A stretch of 64,000 nucleotides of DNA, taken from Endobugula sp965214375 (lineage in GTDB: Bacteria > Pseudomonadota > Gammaproteobacteria > Pseudomonadales > Cellvibrionaceae). The translations under genes and the position numbers were made by a program. The stretch's first letter is position 1. Each line of letters begins with the position of its first letter. Shown here in pieces: positions 15,713 through 26,182 of the stretch. The notes beneath the pieces are model-generated. The model was not told where the DNA came from. It saw only the letters and a program-made list of their open reading frames with translations, and ran no database searches. Where the stretch lies: positions 1,240,001 to 1,304,000 of the forward strand of contig OZ243947.1 of NCBI GenBank assembly GCA_965214375.1, written 5' to 3'.

Positions 15713-16759
15713 CTAAGGAGCGGGGTTGCAATACTGCTGATGTATTGCTTCTACTTGTTCTAGCAACTCATCCGACAACTGCACATCCACACTGGCAAGA
15801 TTCATTTGCAACTGCTCTAAGGTAGTTGAACCAATAATATTGGAAGTGACAAAGGCTTGCTGATTCACAAACGCCTGTGCGAGTATGGCCGGCTCAATGC
15901 CGTGACTACGTGCTAAATCGGTATAGGCATCTGCCGCTGCTTCGGCATAAGGCTTGGTGTAACGTGTAAACCGAGAAAATAGGGTAATGCGGCCATTTTC
16001 CGGGCGCGCACCTTGGTAGTATTTGCCAGACAACATACCAAAAGCCAGTGGTGAATACGCCAATAAACCCATTGATTCACGCAACGACATTTCTGCCAAA
16101 CCCACCTCATAGGTACGGTTCAACAAGTTGTAAGGGTTTTGAATACTCACCGGGCGAGCAATACCGAGGATATCAGCTACAAGGCAGCTTTCCATCACGC
16201 CCCAAGGGGTTTCATTGGAAAGGCCGTAATGGCGAATTTTACCTTCCTTCACCAAATCACCCAGTGCGGCAATGGATTCCGCCAAAGGTACATTCTCTTC
16301 TTCCGCCAATTGCGACACACCCAAACGCCCAAAGTAATTGGTCATGCGCTCAGGCCAGTGTAATTGGTAGAGGTCGATATAATCAGTTTGCAAACGCTTT
16401 AGGGAATCGTTTACCGCTTGCTTGATGTGCGCTGCACTTAAACGTGGCCCGCCGCGAATATGTTCGAAGCCGGGATTGTTGGTACCCTTGCCTGTCACTT
16501 TGGTGGCAATCACTAATTGATCGCGCTGGCCGCGCTCGGCTAACCAACGACCCACAATGGTTTCAGAATCACCGTAGGTTTCTGCTCGCGGTGGTACCGG
16601 GTACATCTCGGCTACATCAATACAATTCACGCCTTGAGCAATAGCATAATCCATTTGTTCAAATGCTTCTGCCTGTGTGTTCTGCTCACCAAACGTCATC
16701 GTGCCCAGTGTTATCAGGCTGACGTTGACATCAGTATTGCCTAGGGGGCGGTATTGCAT
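15713..16759 (-). CDS. tas: NADP(H)-dependent aldo/keto reductase, Tas family
   Basis: A 348-residue TIM-barrel oxidoreductase with the Tas N-terminus (MQYRPLGNTDVNVSLITLGT, then MTFGEQNT). The catalytic tetrad is visible: Asp and Tyr in DVAEMYPVPPRAET, Lys in VIATKVTG and His in YQLHWPER. NADPH-binding residues lie near VTSNIIGSTTLEQL. Physiological substrates of Tas are unknown. It is flanked on the same strand by lpxL and fabV. Confidence 0.9.
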   Translation of the reverse strand: MQYRPLGNTDVNVSLITLGTMTFGEQNTQAEAFEQMDYAIAQGVNCIDVAEMYPVPPRAETYGDSETIVGRWLAERGQRDQLVIATKVTGKGTNNPGFEHIRGGPRLSAAHIKQAVNDSLKRLQTDYIDLYQLHWPERMTNYFGRLGVSQLAEEENVPLAESIAALGDLVKEGKIRHYGLSNETPWGVMESCLVADILGIARPVSIQNPYNLLNRTYEVGLAEMSLRESMGLLAYSPLAFGMLSGKYYQGARPENGRITLFSRFTRYTKPYAEAAADAYTDLARSHGIEPAILAQAFVNQQAFVTSNIIGSTTLEQLQMNLASVDVQLSDELLEQVEAIHQQYCNPAP

Positions 16760-16777
16760 AATATGGCTATCCCTCGT

Positions 16778-17977
16778 TTAAAAGTCGGCTTCTACTAACG
16801 GTGTGGTTTCTGCCTCATAATCGACACCATCCACACCAAAACCAAATAAACGTAAAAACTCATCCTGATACACCGCGAAGTCGGTGAGTTTATTGAGGTT
16901 TTCTGTGGTCACTTGTGGCCAGATAGATTCGACTTCTGCCTGTATCGCCGGATCCAGTTCCAACTCATCGACACGGAAGCGATTATCACTATCCAAACGT
17001 GGGCTTTCAGCATACATGCACTCGGTAAATAAACGCTGTAGCTGTTCGATACAACCTTCATGGGTACCCGCTTTGGTCATGACTTTAAACAGTATCGCCA
17101 AGTACACAGGCATCACCGGAATCGCAGAACTTGCCTGTGTTACCACCGCTTTTAATACCGCAACACGCGCACAACCATTTAAAGATGCCAGCTTTTCACG
17201 TAAGGCACCTGCGGCACGATCAAGGTCTTCTTTGGCTTTACCGATAGTGGCATGGCCATAGATAGGCCAAGTTAATTTGTCGCCCAAATAGGTATAGGCC
17301 ACAGTTTGTACACCGTCGTTTAATACATCGGCATCTGCCAAGGCATTCATCCATAGCTCCCAATCTTCACCCCCCATCACTTTAACGGTGTTGGCAATTT
17401 CTTCATCAGAAGCCGGCTCCACGGTGACTTCACCCACAACTTTGGTATCCGTATTGAGGTTTTTAGCGGTGTAGCTATTGCCGATGGGCTTGAGTGTTGA
17501 TGAGAATACTTCACCCGTCACCGGGTCTTGGCGGCGTGGTGAAGCCAGACTATAAACGACTAAATCTACTGTGCCCATATCGGCTTTAATTTGCTCAATC
17601 AACTGCGCTTTACAAGCGGTAGAGAAAGCATCGCCATTAATGCTTTTGGCATATAGGCCAGCTTCTTTAGCAGCCGTCTCAAAGGCCGCCGCATTGTAAT
17701 AACCGGCAGAGGCGGTTTTGCGCTCTGTAGGTGGCTTTTCAAAAAACACACCCAGTGTGTTAGCACCATAACCAAAGGCTGCCGTAATACGCGAAGCCAA
17801 ACCATAACCCGTTGAAGAGCCGATCACTAATACATTTTTGGGGGCTGTGGCGGCACCTGCCGGAGTGTAAGGGCCTTTGGATTTAATATAATCAATCTGT
17901 TCCTGCACATTGGCGGCACAACCTTGCGGGTGGGCATTGGTACAGATAAAACCACGGACTTTAGGAGAAATAACCAT
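16778..17977 (-). CDS. fabV: Enoyl-[acyl-carrier-protein] reductase FabV
   Basis: A trans-2-enoyl-ACP reductase of about 399 residues, the triclosan-tolerant type used in place of or beside FabI. It catalyses the last step of each fatty acid elongation cycle with NADH. The N-terminus VISPKVRGFICTNAHPQGC is diagnostic. The cofactor site is VLVIGSSTGYGLASRI, and the catalytic Y-x8-K is in PIYGHATIGKAKED. YSLASPRRQDPVTG is also conserved. I prefer the ATG at 17977 because AAAGG lies 7 bases upstream; five more codons are open before it. No fabI is in this window. Confidence 0.95.
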   Translation of the reverse strand: MVISPKVRGFICTNAHPQGCAANVQEQIDYIKSKGPYTPAGAATAPKNVLVIGSSTGYGLASRITAAFGYGANTLGVFFEKPPTERKTASAGYYNAAAFETAAKEAGLYAKSINGDAFSTACKAQLIEQIKADMGTVDLVVYSLASPRRQDPVTGEVFSSTLKPIGNSYTAKNLNTDTKVVGEVTVEPASDEEIANTVKVMGGEDWELWMNALADADVLNDGVQTVAYTYLGDKLTWPIYGHATIGKAKEDLDRAAGALREKLASLNGCARVAVLKAVVTQASSAIPVMPVYLAILFKVMTKAGTHEGCIEQLQRLFTECMYAESPRLDSDNRFRVDELELDPAIQAEVESIWPQVTTENLNKLTDFAVYQDEFLRLFGFGVDGVDYEAETTPLVEADF

Positions 17978-18092
17978 AAAAAAGCCTTTCATTATGAGAG
18001 TATGAAGTCACAGTGCTGCATTATAAACAGATAGTCCGGTATTGGCGAACCACTTATAATATCGCATTTAAGCCAACGGACACCTTGCAAGT

Positions 18093-18707
18093 ATGTCAAA
18101 GAATCATAAAACAAACGCCACCATTGACGAAGATTTACTGGTTTTACGCTACCAAACCACCAAGGACTGGGTTGATACGGTATTGTCTGATTTTAATGCT
18201 TTTCTCAATGATCATGCACAAGCCGAAAAAAAGGCCTCCGGTATGGCAATGTCCATGTTGTCTCACTACCCGGATAAACCCGAATTAGTGAGCGCCATGA
18301 TCGACCTTTCTATTGAAGAGTTGGCACATTTTCGTGAGGTGCTTAACTTGATGCAAGCTCGCGACCTGCAATTAAGCAGTGATGAAAAAGATCCTTATGT
18401 GAACGCCTTGCGCACGCATATTCGCAATGGTCGCGAGGAATACTTTCTGGATCGCTTGCTAATTGCGGCCATTATTGAAGCGCGTGGCTGTGAACGTTTT
18501 GGTCTAATTGGCCAGTATCACACCGACCCGGAATTGAAAAAGTTCTACCAGATGATTGCCGACTCTGAAGCCAAACATCATTTGTTGTTTATTGACTTGG
18601 CGGCACTGTATTTGCCCGTGGAGGCGATTGAATCGCGCTTAATGTCGCTATTGGAGATTGAAGCCGATATCGTGCGCGATTTACCGTTGCGAGCCGCCTT
18701 ACACTAG
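18093..18707 (+). CDS. miaE: tRNA 2-methylthio-N6-isopentenyladenosine-37 hydroxylase
   Basis: A 204-residue diiron monooxygenase that hydroxylates the isopentenyl group of ms2i6A37 in tRNA. Iron ligands of the ferritin-like fold are visible: E and H in SIEELAHFREV, E in IIEARGCERFGL and E and H in ADSEAKHHLLF. Length is normal for MiaE of Pseudomonas type. The next gene starts 16 bp downstream, so they may be cotranscribed. Confidence 0.93.
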   Translation: MSKNHKTNATIDEDLLVLRYQTTKDWVDTVLSDFNAFLNDHAQAEKKASGMAMSMLSHYPDKPELVSAMIDLSIEELAHFREVLNLMQARDLQLSSDEKDPYVNALRTHIRNGREEYFLDRLLIAAIIEARGCERFGLIGQYHTDPELKKFYQMIADSEAKHHLLFIDLAALYLPVEAIESRLMSLLEIEADIVRDLPLRAALH

Positions 18708-18723
18708 GCGCCAACAAGCAATA

Positions 18724-19965
18724 ATGGTTGCAACCGGCACGCTACAAAAATACCTTTCTCAATACGGTGAGCCCGAATGCCATACAGTGGTTGAACACTT
18801 ACCGCAGGTCATAGCGCACAAGCGCTATGACCATTGTTTGATTATTCCTGTGTGCGATGAAGACGATACGTGCATCCAACGTCTGTTAAAAACGCCGCCG
18901 CAATGCCAATCGTTATTACTAATTGTCATTATTAATCAGCCCGACACACACAAAGAGAGCGCCCGCAATCAAGCACTGTGGACATTATTACTGGAACAAC
19001 ATACGCATATTGCACACCATAAAAACATTCACTGGCTGACCACTCCTCACACCGGGATTGATCTTTTACTGGTGGATCGTTTTCGGCACCCCATCCCCCG
19101 TAAACAATGTGTAGGATTAGCTCGTAAGATTGGCGGCGATATTGCCTGCCAACTCTATGCTCGGCAAAACGTGTTATCCCCTTGGGCGCATCATACCGAT
19201 GCCGATGTCACACTGCCTGAAAATTATTTCAGTGTGAGCACGGAATATTGTTCAACACAACACAGCGCATTGGTATATCCCTATCGGCATGTTCACACTG
19301 GGGATGAGGCATTGTTTTTAGCCACGCAACTGTATGAGCAAGCACTGCATTATTATGTTGAGGGCCTAAAAGCAGCTGGGTCACCTTATGCTTATCATAC
19401 GCTGGGTAGCTGTATTGCCTGTACACACCATGCCTATGCCGCTTGCCGTGGTTTTCCCAAAAAGTCCGGCGGGGAAGACTTTTACTTGCTCAATAAACTC
19501 GCCAAGATGGGGAGAATCGTCAGTCTGAAGGATAGTATTTTACAGATTGAATCTCGGGTTTCGGAACGCGTGCCATTTGGCACCGGGCCTGCGGTACGCA
19601 AAATTCTTGACGATAATCTGACTATCCATTCGTACCTCTATTATCATCCACAGTGCTTCCAACAGTTAGGCAAACTTTTGGATGCTTTTCCCTCCCTGTG
19701 CCACAACAACTCGCAACAGTGGTTAAATGCCTTAGACCCGTTACTACAAGATGCCTTACGCGCACTGAATATTTATACGCTGTTTACCCACTTAAAAACA
19801 CAGGGCAAAAACTCACAGCAAAGCCTGCAACACTGCCATTGGTGGTTGGATGCGTTTAAAACCTTAAAACTGATTCATTTTTTGGAAAAAAATTTCCCAA
19901 AACAGCCATTAGATAAGTCCATACTGAAATTAGACATTGCTGAAAAATGTTATCAACGCAAATAA
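18724..19965 (+). CDS. Glycosyltransferase-2-like conserved protein
   Basis: A 413-residue soluble protein starting at ATG 18724 (MVATGTLQKYLSQYGEPECH). The N-terminal half has the outline of a nucleotide-sugar transferase fold: hydrophobic strand LLLIVIINQPDTH, then ARKIGGDIACQLY and a DXD-like HTDADVTLPENYF at about residue 160. KKSGGEDFYLLNKLAKMG is another block typical of family 2 proteins. The C-terminal third is helical and rich in His and Gln. No membrane segment is seen. No sugar-nucleotide gene is adjacent; it follows miaE closely. The glycosyltransferase reading is from fold-like motifs only. Confidence 0.6.
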   Translation: MVATGTLQKYLSQYGEPECHTVVEHLPQVIAHKRYDHCLIIPVCDEDDTCIQRLLKTPPQCQSLLLIVIINQPDTHKESARNQALWTLLLEQHTHIAHHKNIHWLTTPHTGIDLLLVDRFRHPIPRKQCVGLARKIGGDIACQLYARQNVLSPWAHHTDADVTLPENYFSVSTEYCSTQHSALVYPYRHVHTGDEALFLATQLYEQALHYYVEGLKAAGSPYAYHTLGSCIACTHHAYAACRGFPKKSGGEDFYLLNKLAKMGRIVSLKDSILQIESRVSERVPFGTGPAVRKILDDNLTIHSYLYYHPQCFQQLGKLLDAFPSLCHNNSQQWLNALDPLLQDALRALNIYTLFTHLKTQGKNSQQSLQHCHWWLDAFKTLKLIHFLEKNFPKQPLDKSILKLDIAEKCYQRK

Positions 19966-20004
19966 TTTTTCATCAGTTTCGTAATTGGTGGTAGACTATT
20001 ACTT

Positions 20005-22128
20005 ATGCGCATTTCATTCATATGGCCTATCTTGCTATTTTTCTTCAGCTTGATTCTGAGCCTGGCTTTCTATATTACGTTATTATCTTACTCTAACGAA
20101 AAAAACGAACTCTCAGCAAAAATTTACGAGCAATCACTGGTCGCCTCTATCAACCAGTACGAGTATTTACCTGCATTATTAGCCACTGATAACTTATTGA
20201 TTGACACACTGTTAACACCAGAAAATAATCGCGATAAGGCTAATCGCAAATTACATTTTATTGCCAACCGTGCCGGTGCCGATGCAGTGTATATTATGGA
20301 TGTTAATGGCAAGGTCATTGCTGCCAGCAATTACAACAATCCACCCAAAAGCTTTCTTGATAAAAACTATTCATTCAGACCTTACTTTAAAAAAGCACTC
20401 ACCGAAAGAACGCGCCAATTTTATTATGCCAAAGGGGCTACCACTGGCATCCCCGGATTTTTTATTTCTGGCCCAGTTATCCACCACGACAAGCCGATTG
20501 GGGTTGTCGTGGTTAAGCTGGATATGAGGTACTGGGAAACAAACTGGCGCAATTCAAAAGAAAGTATTATTGCAACCGATGACAACAATGTGGTTATTCT
20601 AAGTTCTGAAGATAGCTGGCGTTACCAATCAATTGGCACATTATCGAACAACATTATCAGCACGATAAAGTCTCAACAACAATTCATCGGAAAATAGCAT
20701 CGCAGCATCTATAGCCAATCTTTGTCATTTACTTTTTTTGATAAAATTACGATTACCTTTTGGTTATTGGATAGTGGGTTTTATGTTATTAATCAGTTTT
20801 CTATTCCTGAAGTGGACTGGTCTCTGTATTATTTGGTCAAGCATAAAGTCTTTCTCTTTCCCAGCTTGGCCTTTTTCTTTGCTGTTTTGGCATTGAGCTT
20901 TTCAATTTATTTTATGCGGCAAGAACGTAAACATAAATTGGCCTCAATCTATAAAACAAAGCAAATGGAGTTAACACGCCAAGAATAACTTAAGGCTGTT
21001 ATTAACAATGTTCACGTCGGCGTTATTCTCTTTTCTCCTGAAGGGCATCTTATTTCCATCAACAACCATACCAAACACTTATTATTTGATGGCAACATGC
21101 CTGACCCGGAAAACACTATCTATATTAACCATATTGTTGACATAGATTCACATCATTTGGATGCCCAATTGTCAAAAGACCTCACATCCAAGAGCTACCA
21201 TGAAACATATGCTTTAAAAAACGGCCAAAAAGATGTGCCCGTGATGTTTGCATTAATCAAACTGGCGATTATGGAAGAAGATCTTTACCTAATGACGTTT
21301 GTGAATATAAAACGCCGCAAAGATGCTGAAGATGAATTAGTTAAAATCAATAATTCTCTCGAAGAGACCATTCAAATGCGTACTCGAGAGTTACACAAAG
21401 CACAAGAAAAATTAATACAACAAAATAAAGCCACAGCCCTAAGCAACATGGCTGCAACGATTGTACATGAGCTCAGCCAACCGTTATCGGCTATGAACAG
21501 CTCTATTGCCGCGGTGAATGCCAAAATCAATCATCAGGATTTTGAGGGCGCTGTAGATTCAGCAAACCGATTAACGCCTTTATCCCAAAAAATGTATAAC
21601 GTAATCAAGCTATTAAAATATTTTAGTGATTAGGACCCTAAATCTGACAACGAGACTGTTGACTTGAGAAATGTAATTGAAGAGTCTCTCGATGCGTTTC
21701 AGGATATCGCCAACGACAAGCGTATTGGACTCCATTATCATTCACCTGAAAAACCTGTGTATATTCAGGCAAATGCCATAAAACTGGATTTAGCCTTATC
21801 CAATATTGTTAAAAATGCCATTGATGCCTCGGAACGCACAGAAAACCCTAGAATTGATATTCAGTTAAGCGTCAACGATAGCGATGACGCCCTAATAACC
21901 ATTTCCGACAATGGCGGCGGCATTGATGAACACACCTTACAAAAACTATTTAGCCCTTACTTTACCACCAAAGAGGTAGGCAAAGGTCTTGGTTTGGGGC
22001 TTTCTATTACGTATGAAATCATTCAAGAATATTATGGAAAAATAGAGGTTTCTAACACACAGGATGGTGCATGCTTTATCATTTCACTACCCATAAAAAA
22101 AGAAAAGAACCATGGAAAAAACGCTTGA
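20005..22128 (+). pseudogene. DctB-like sensor histidine kinase with three in-frame stops
   Basis: Four consecutive ORFs lie in one frame and together make a 707-codon kinase. In order: membrane segment (IWPILLFFFSLILSLAFYIT), a DctB-type periplasmic sensor (RAGADAVYIMDVNGKVIAAS, GIPGFFISGPVIHH), a second membrane segment, a PAS-like region, a HisKA domain (AATIVHELSQPLSAMNSS) and a HATPase (FSPYFTTKEVGKGLGLGLSI). In-frame TAG (20695-20697), TAA (20986-20988) and TAG (21631-21633) interrupt it, and no indel is needed. The first stop truncates the protein before its second membrane pass. Before decay it probably sensed an extracellular carboxylate and phosphorylated the next gene product. Confidence 0.85.
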
Positions 22129-23485
22129 TAAGAAAGACATCACTATTATTCTGGTTGATGACGATAAAGATGTACGAGTCAGTACGACCGATCTGCTTGC
22201 AACACAGTTTAAAAAAATAGAGAGTTATAGCTCGCCTAGAACCGTATTGCCTAAAATTAATTTTGATCTTCCGGCTATTATTCTTACCGACTTACGTATG
22301 CCGGATGATGATGGCATGGACTTCGCATTAAAGGTTAAAGAAATCGACCCTCACCTTCCCGTTATTTTAATGACGGGTTATGGCGATGTATCAACGGCTG
22401 TCGATGCGATGAAACATGGTATCAATGACTTTATTGAAAAACCCTTTGATACTGACCGCCTGATTAGCGCCATCGAACGTGCCATTGAGAAACGCGTGCT
22501 GACATTATCGCTACAGGAAACCCAAGAAAAAGCAGACTTTCAAACTAACATTGATACATTACTGATGGGGCATAGTGATGTCATGAAAGATTTAAAACGC
22601 AATATATTGAATTTTGCACCGATGGATATACCGCTGGTTATCTACGGCGAAACTGGCACCGGCAAGGCACTCGTTGCGCATTTTTTACATGACTGCAGCC
22701 CACGCAGAGAACAACGCTTTATACAAATTAACTGTGCGGCCATTCCCGAAGAACTTATTGAAGCAGAGCTCTGGGGCTATGTTAAGGGGAGCTTTTCTGA
22801 ACAACCTTCAGTGCATACGGGCAAGTTAGCTCAGGCAGAAAATGGCACATTGTTTATCGACGAAGTGGCTATCTTACCTTTGGGCATTCAGGCCAAATTA
22901 TTATTGGCTTTGTCTAACAACATGATCACCCCCATTGGCAGTAATGAGCAAATTCCGATTAACTGCCGTATTGTATCAGCCACTAAAGAAGACTTGCGTG
23001 GCAGCAAAAATTTTCGACAAGACCTTTTCTTTAGTTTGTAAGTGGCTGAATTGCGGGTTCCCCCTCTACGTCATCGAGAAGAGGATATTATTGAGCTTTT
23101 CAATACGTTTGTTATGCAACATTGCGAGAATCTGAAAACAGAATATAAACCCCTCAACAATGATTCACGCAAAAAATTATTGACCTATGAATGGCCCGGC
23201 AATGTACGCGAACTTATTAATATTGCCATTCGATACGCATTAAAACATTGTAACGATATTGAACAAGCAATACATAACGATGAACTGGATGATTTTTATT
23301 CCAGCGGTGATCAATCTCTCAAAGAACAAGTAGAGGCCTATGAAGAGCTACTGATTAAACTTAAGCTCCGCGAGCATAAAGGCAAAGTCGCCAAAGTATT
23401 GGACGATTTAAAAATCGAACGCAGGACCTTTAACCAAAAACTGAATCGTTATGGCATTACTACCACTGATTACAAGCCTCGTTAA
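22112..23485 (+). pseudogene. DctD/NtrC-family response regulator with an in-frame stop
   Basis: A 457-codon reading frame overlaps the kinase by 17 bp. The receiver domain is complete (IILVDDDKDV, the phosphoacceptor in LTDLRMPDDDG, LMTGYGD). The AAA+ domain has a Walker A-like GETGTGKALVAHFL, but the sigma-54 contact loop, normally GAFTGA, reads GSFSEQ. An in-frame TAA at 23039-23041 follows QDLFFSL, after which VAELRVPPLRHREEDI and a Fis-type C-terminus continue in frame. The loss of GAFTGA and the stop both argue that sigma-54 activation is lost. The receiver and part of the ATPase domain might still be made. Confidence 0.85.
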
Positions 23486-24225
23486 GGTCGCAACGATGAT
23501 TCCATCCAGATCAGATTTGCCATACGCCCGGTAACGCCATCGCGTCGGTAAGAGAAGAACCGTTCCGAATCGCTATATGTACAATATTGGCCACCATAAA
23601 TGGCCGTCACACCCTCGCGAGCCAAGGTATAACGAGCAATACCATACAAATCTGCTTGCCAATGACCCTGGCGTACCGCGGGTATAAAAAACTCAGCAAA
23701 TGTCGAATCTTGTAAAATATAAGCGTCGCGCACGTCATCACCCACTTCAAAAGCAGATTGGCTAATCGCCGGCCCTAAATACGCGATAATATCGGCAGTG
23801 TTGGCAAATGTCGCCGCGGTATTTTGCAACACACCCGCCCACAAACCGCGCCACCCGGCATGAGCAACAGCAACTTGCGAACCTTGTTGATTACAAAAAA
23901 AGACCGGCAAACAATCGGCGGTCATCACACAACAAGCGTGACCGGTTTGATGAGTTGTACAGGCATCATATTCGTTGTTATTGTCATCTGTCAGCGGCAC
24001 GTTAACAACAGCGGTACCATGAATCTGACACAACCACGTAATACCGGAAACGTGGGTGAGTTGTTGTAGGTGGCGACGATTGCCAGCCACGGCATGACTA
24101 TCATCACCAACATGGTCTCCCACGTTGAAACTATCGTAAGGCGGCAGACTACTACCCTCCAAACGCGTACTGAAGCAAGCTCGAATATTATCGGGTGCAG
24201 GCCATTGCAGCCATTCAATACTCAT
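23482..24225 (-). CDS. pgeF: Purine nucleoside phosphorylase / laccase-domain protein YfiH
   Basis: A 247-residue multicopper-oxidase-fold protein. The family acts on peptidoglycan-related substrates and purine nucleosides (PgeF/YfiH, CNF1-type). The metal-site histidines are visible in LCQIHGTAVV, CVMTADCLPVFF and VAVAHAGWRGLWAGV. The C-terminal DLYGIARYTLAREGV and YCTYSDSERFFSYRRDGVTG RMA match the family. It overlaps the rluD stop by 11 bp, the standard rluD-pgeF arrangement, and convergent regulator DNA ends at its 3' side. Confidence 0.94.
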   Translation of the reverse strand: MSIEWLQWPAPDNIRACFSTRLEGSSLPPYDSFNVGDHVGDDSHAVAGNRRHLQQLTHVSGITWLCQIHGTAVVNVPLTDDNNNEYDACTTHQTGHACCVMTADCLPVFFCNQQGSQVAVAHAGWRGLWAGVLQNTAATFANTADIIAYLGPAISQSAFEVGDDVRDAYILQDSTFAEFFIPAVRQGHWQADLYGIARYTLAREGVTAIYGGQYCTYSDSERFFSYRRDGVTGRMANLIWMESSLRP

Positions 24226-25201
24226 TTGTGCTATTTTCCATTGCGGTGCTGTTCTCCATTGCCGCTAATAATTGCACCATATCATCAGGTAATTCTGATT
24301 CCCAGGCTAACTCTTCACACGAATCAGGGTGTATTAAGGTCAGACGGCGAGCATGTAGTGCCTGCCGACCAAAGGCCTGCAACACGTCTTTTAACATGGG
24401 AGGGGTACCCGCCATCCATTTTTGGCGCCCAAGATATAAGGGATCTCCTACCAAAGGATGTTTCATCCAAGCCATATGCACACGAATTTGGTGTGTTCTG
24501 CCCGTTTCTAATTGACAGGCGATATGGGTATAACCGGAAAAACGCTGCAACAAACGATAATGTGTTATCGCTTCTTTGGCATTCGCACTATGGTGTTCTA
24601 ATACAGCCATTTTGATCCGCTGTGTTGGATGCCGACCAATCGGTTTATCGATCTCGCCCCCCCCCGTCAGCTCGCCCATTACAACGGCTTCATATTCGCG
24701 ACCAAGACTACGATCTTGCAACTGCTTTACCAAACTGTGGTGTGCTTCCAAAGAACGGGCAACAACCATCAAACCTGAAGTATCTTTATCCAGACGGTGC
24801 ACGATACCTGCTCTAGGCAGTAGCGCAACTTCTGGATAGTGGTATAACAAACCATTGAGCAACGTACCTTCTGCCACACCTGCACCGGGGTGTAAGACCA
24901 GACCTGCAGGTTTGTTGAGCACAAGAATATGGCTATCTTCATACACGATAGTAAGTGCGATATCCTGAGGCTGCCATCGCTGCTCTTCTTCCAGCAATGC
25001 ATCCAGAATAAGCTGGTCACCACTGAAAACTTTGTCACGAGGACGGCGAGTTTCTCCATTGACGGTAATGGCAGAGGCTTTAATCCATAATTGAATGCGA
25101 GATCGGGAATACTCATCAAACAAACTGGCCGCCACTTGATCCAGCCGCTTGCCGGAATATTGATCGGAGATAATATGATTTTCTTGAATGTGTCTACTCA
25201 T
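24215..25201 (-). CDS. rluD: Ribosomal large subunit pseudouridine synthase D
   Basis: A 328-residue pseudouridine synthase for 23S rRNA helix 69. An N-terminal S4 domain (GKRLDQVAASLFDEYSRSRI, INVN-like TVNGETRRPRDKV) precedes the catalytic domain. The active-site aspartate is in IVHRLDKDTSGLMVVAR, and IACQLETGRTHQIRVHM is conserved. The C-terminus has a short duplicated sequence (NSTAMENSTNE), a small lineage-specific tail. The gene is divergent from bamD with 84 bp between starts. Confidence 0.95.
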   Translation of the reverse strand: MSRHIQENHIISDQYSGKRLDQVAASLFDEYSRSRIQLWIKASAITVNGETRRPRDKVFSGDQLILDALLEEEQRWQPQDIALTIVYEDSHILVLNKPAGLVLHPGAGVAEGTLLNGLLYHYPEVALLPRAGIVHRLDKDTSGLMVVARSLEAHHSLVKQLQDRSLGREYEAVVMGELTGGGEIDKPIGRHPTQRIKMAVLEHHSANAKEAITHYRLLQRFSGYTHIACQLETGRTHQIRVHMAWMKHPLVGDPLYLGRQKWMAGTPPMLKDVLQAFGRQALHARRLTLIHPDSCEELAWESELPDDMVQLLAAMENSTAMENSTNEY

Positions 25202-25285
25202 AAAGAAAGGCTACCGGGTGTTGGTATTCGCGGGGACTCTGTGGTTAAATACGTGTCCAATATACTATATAACCGTTATTACATC

Positions 25286-26176
25286 ATGTTTCGTTTTATC
25301 TTTAATGTTGCCTTTATTGCACTGCTTGCCCTATTAGTAGTGGCCTGCTCGTCAACCAAAAAAATTAACCTTGCAGCACAAACAGAAGCTGAGCTCTACG
25401 AGAAAGCCCAAGCACAACTCAAGCGTAATAATTTGCCAGAGGCCATCGAACTCTTTAATAATATGGAGAGACGCTATCCTTTTGGAGAATACTCCAAATC
25501 GGCTCAGTTAGCGCTGATCTATGCACATTATAGTTATGGCGAACCTGAAACCGCCAATGCGACCGCTAATCGTTTTATACGCCTGAACCCGCAACATCCG
25601 CATATTGATTATGCTTATTATATGAAGGGGCTTATCAGCTTCCCTAAAGCAAAAACATTTTTACAACGCTTTGCCGATGTGGATCTCAGCCACCGGGATA
25701 TTAGTGATGCCAACATTTCCTTCAATCGCTTTTCAGAATTGGTGAAGCGCTTTCCCAAAAGCGAATATACGCCAGATGCCTTAAAACGCATGGAGTTTTT
25801 ACGCAATTTGTTAGCCCGCCATGAAATTCATGTTGCCAATTACTATCTGGACCGCGAAGCGTTTCTGGCAGCCGTCAATCGCGGACAATATGTGTTGCAA
25901 AACTTTCAACAAACCCCTGCGGTTCCCGACGCATTGGCGGTTATGATTCAGGGTTACCATAAAATGAATATGACCGACCTCGAAGCAAATAGCCTAAAAA
26001 CACTCAAAGAAAATTACCCCAACCACCCCGCTTTAAAGGGTAATGGGGAATTTGATTTCAACTACAGCTCACAGCGAGATCGCTCTCTGATAAGTACTGC
26101 CACTTTTGGGCTACTGAGGAGCTCAACCCCACCAGGATTTAATACAGAACACATTTACAATCCGGTAGAAAAATAG
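25286..26176 (+). CDS. bamD: Outer membrane assembly lipoprotein BamD
   Basis: The 296-residue lipoprotein is part of the BAM complex that inserts beta-barrels into the outer membrane. A lipoprotein signal peptide is visible (MFRFIFNVAFIALLALLVVAC, lipobox VVAC with the cysteine at about residue 21). TPR-like repeats follow (AEGY-type AELYEKAQAQLKRNNLPEAI, RYPFGEYSKSAQLALIYAHY, FNRFSELVKRFPKSEYTPDA). I choose ATG 25286 because only this start gives the signal peptide; the ORF is open about 65 codons further upstream. In Pseudomonas the homolog is called comL and also precedes pilS. Confidence 0.95.
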   Translation: MFRFIFNVAFIALLALLVVACSSTKKINLAAQTEAELYEKAQAQLKRNNLPEAIELFNNMERRYPFGEYSKSAQLALIYAHYSYGEPETANATANRFIRLNPQHPHIDYAYYMKGLISFPKAKTFLQRFADVDLSHRDISDANISFNRFSELVKRFPKSEYTPDALKRMEFLRNLLARHEIHVANYYLDREAFLAAVNRGQYVLQNFQQTPAVPDALAVMIQGYHKMNMTDLEANSLKTLKENYPNHPALKGNGEFDFNYSSQRDRSLISTATFGLLRSSTPPGFNTEHIYNPVEK

Positions 26177-26182
26177 GCTTTT

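Noticed and set aside
25091..25285. Longer N-terminus for bamD
   Set aside because: The extra 65 codons overlap rluD on the other strand and would bury the lipoprotein signal peptide.
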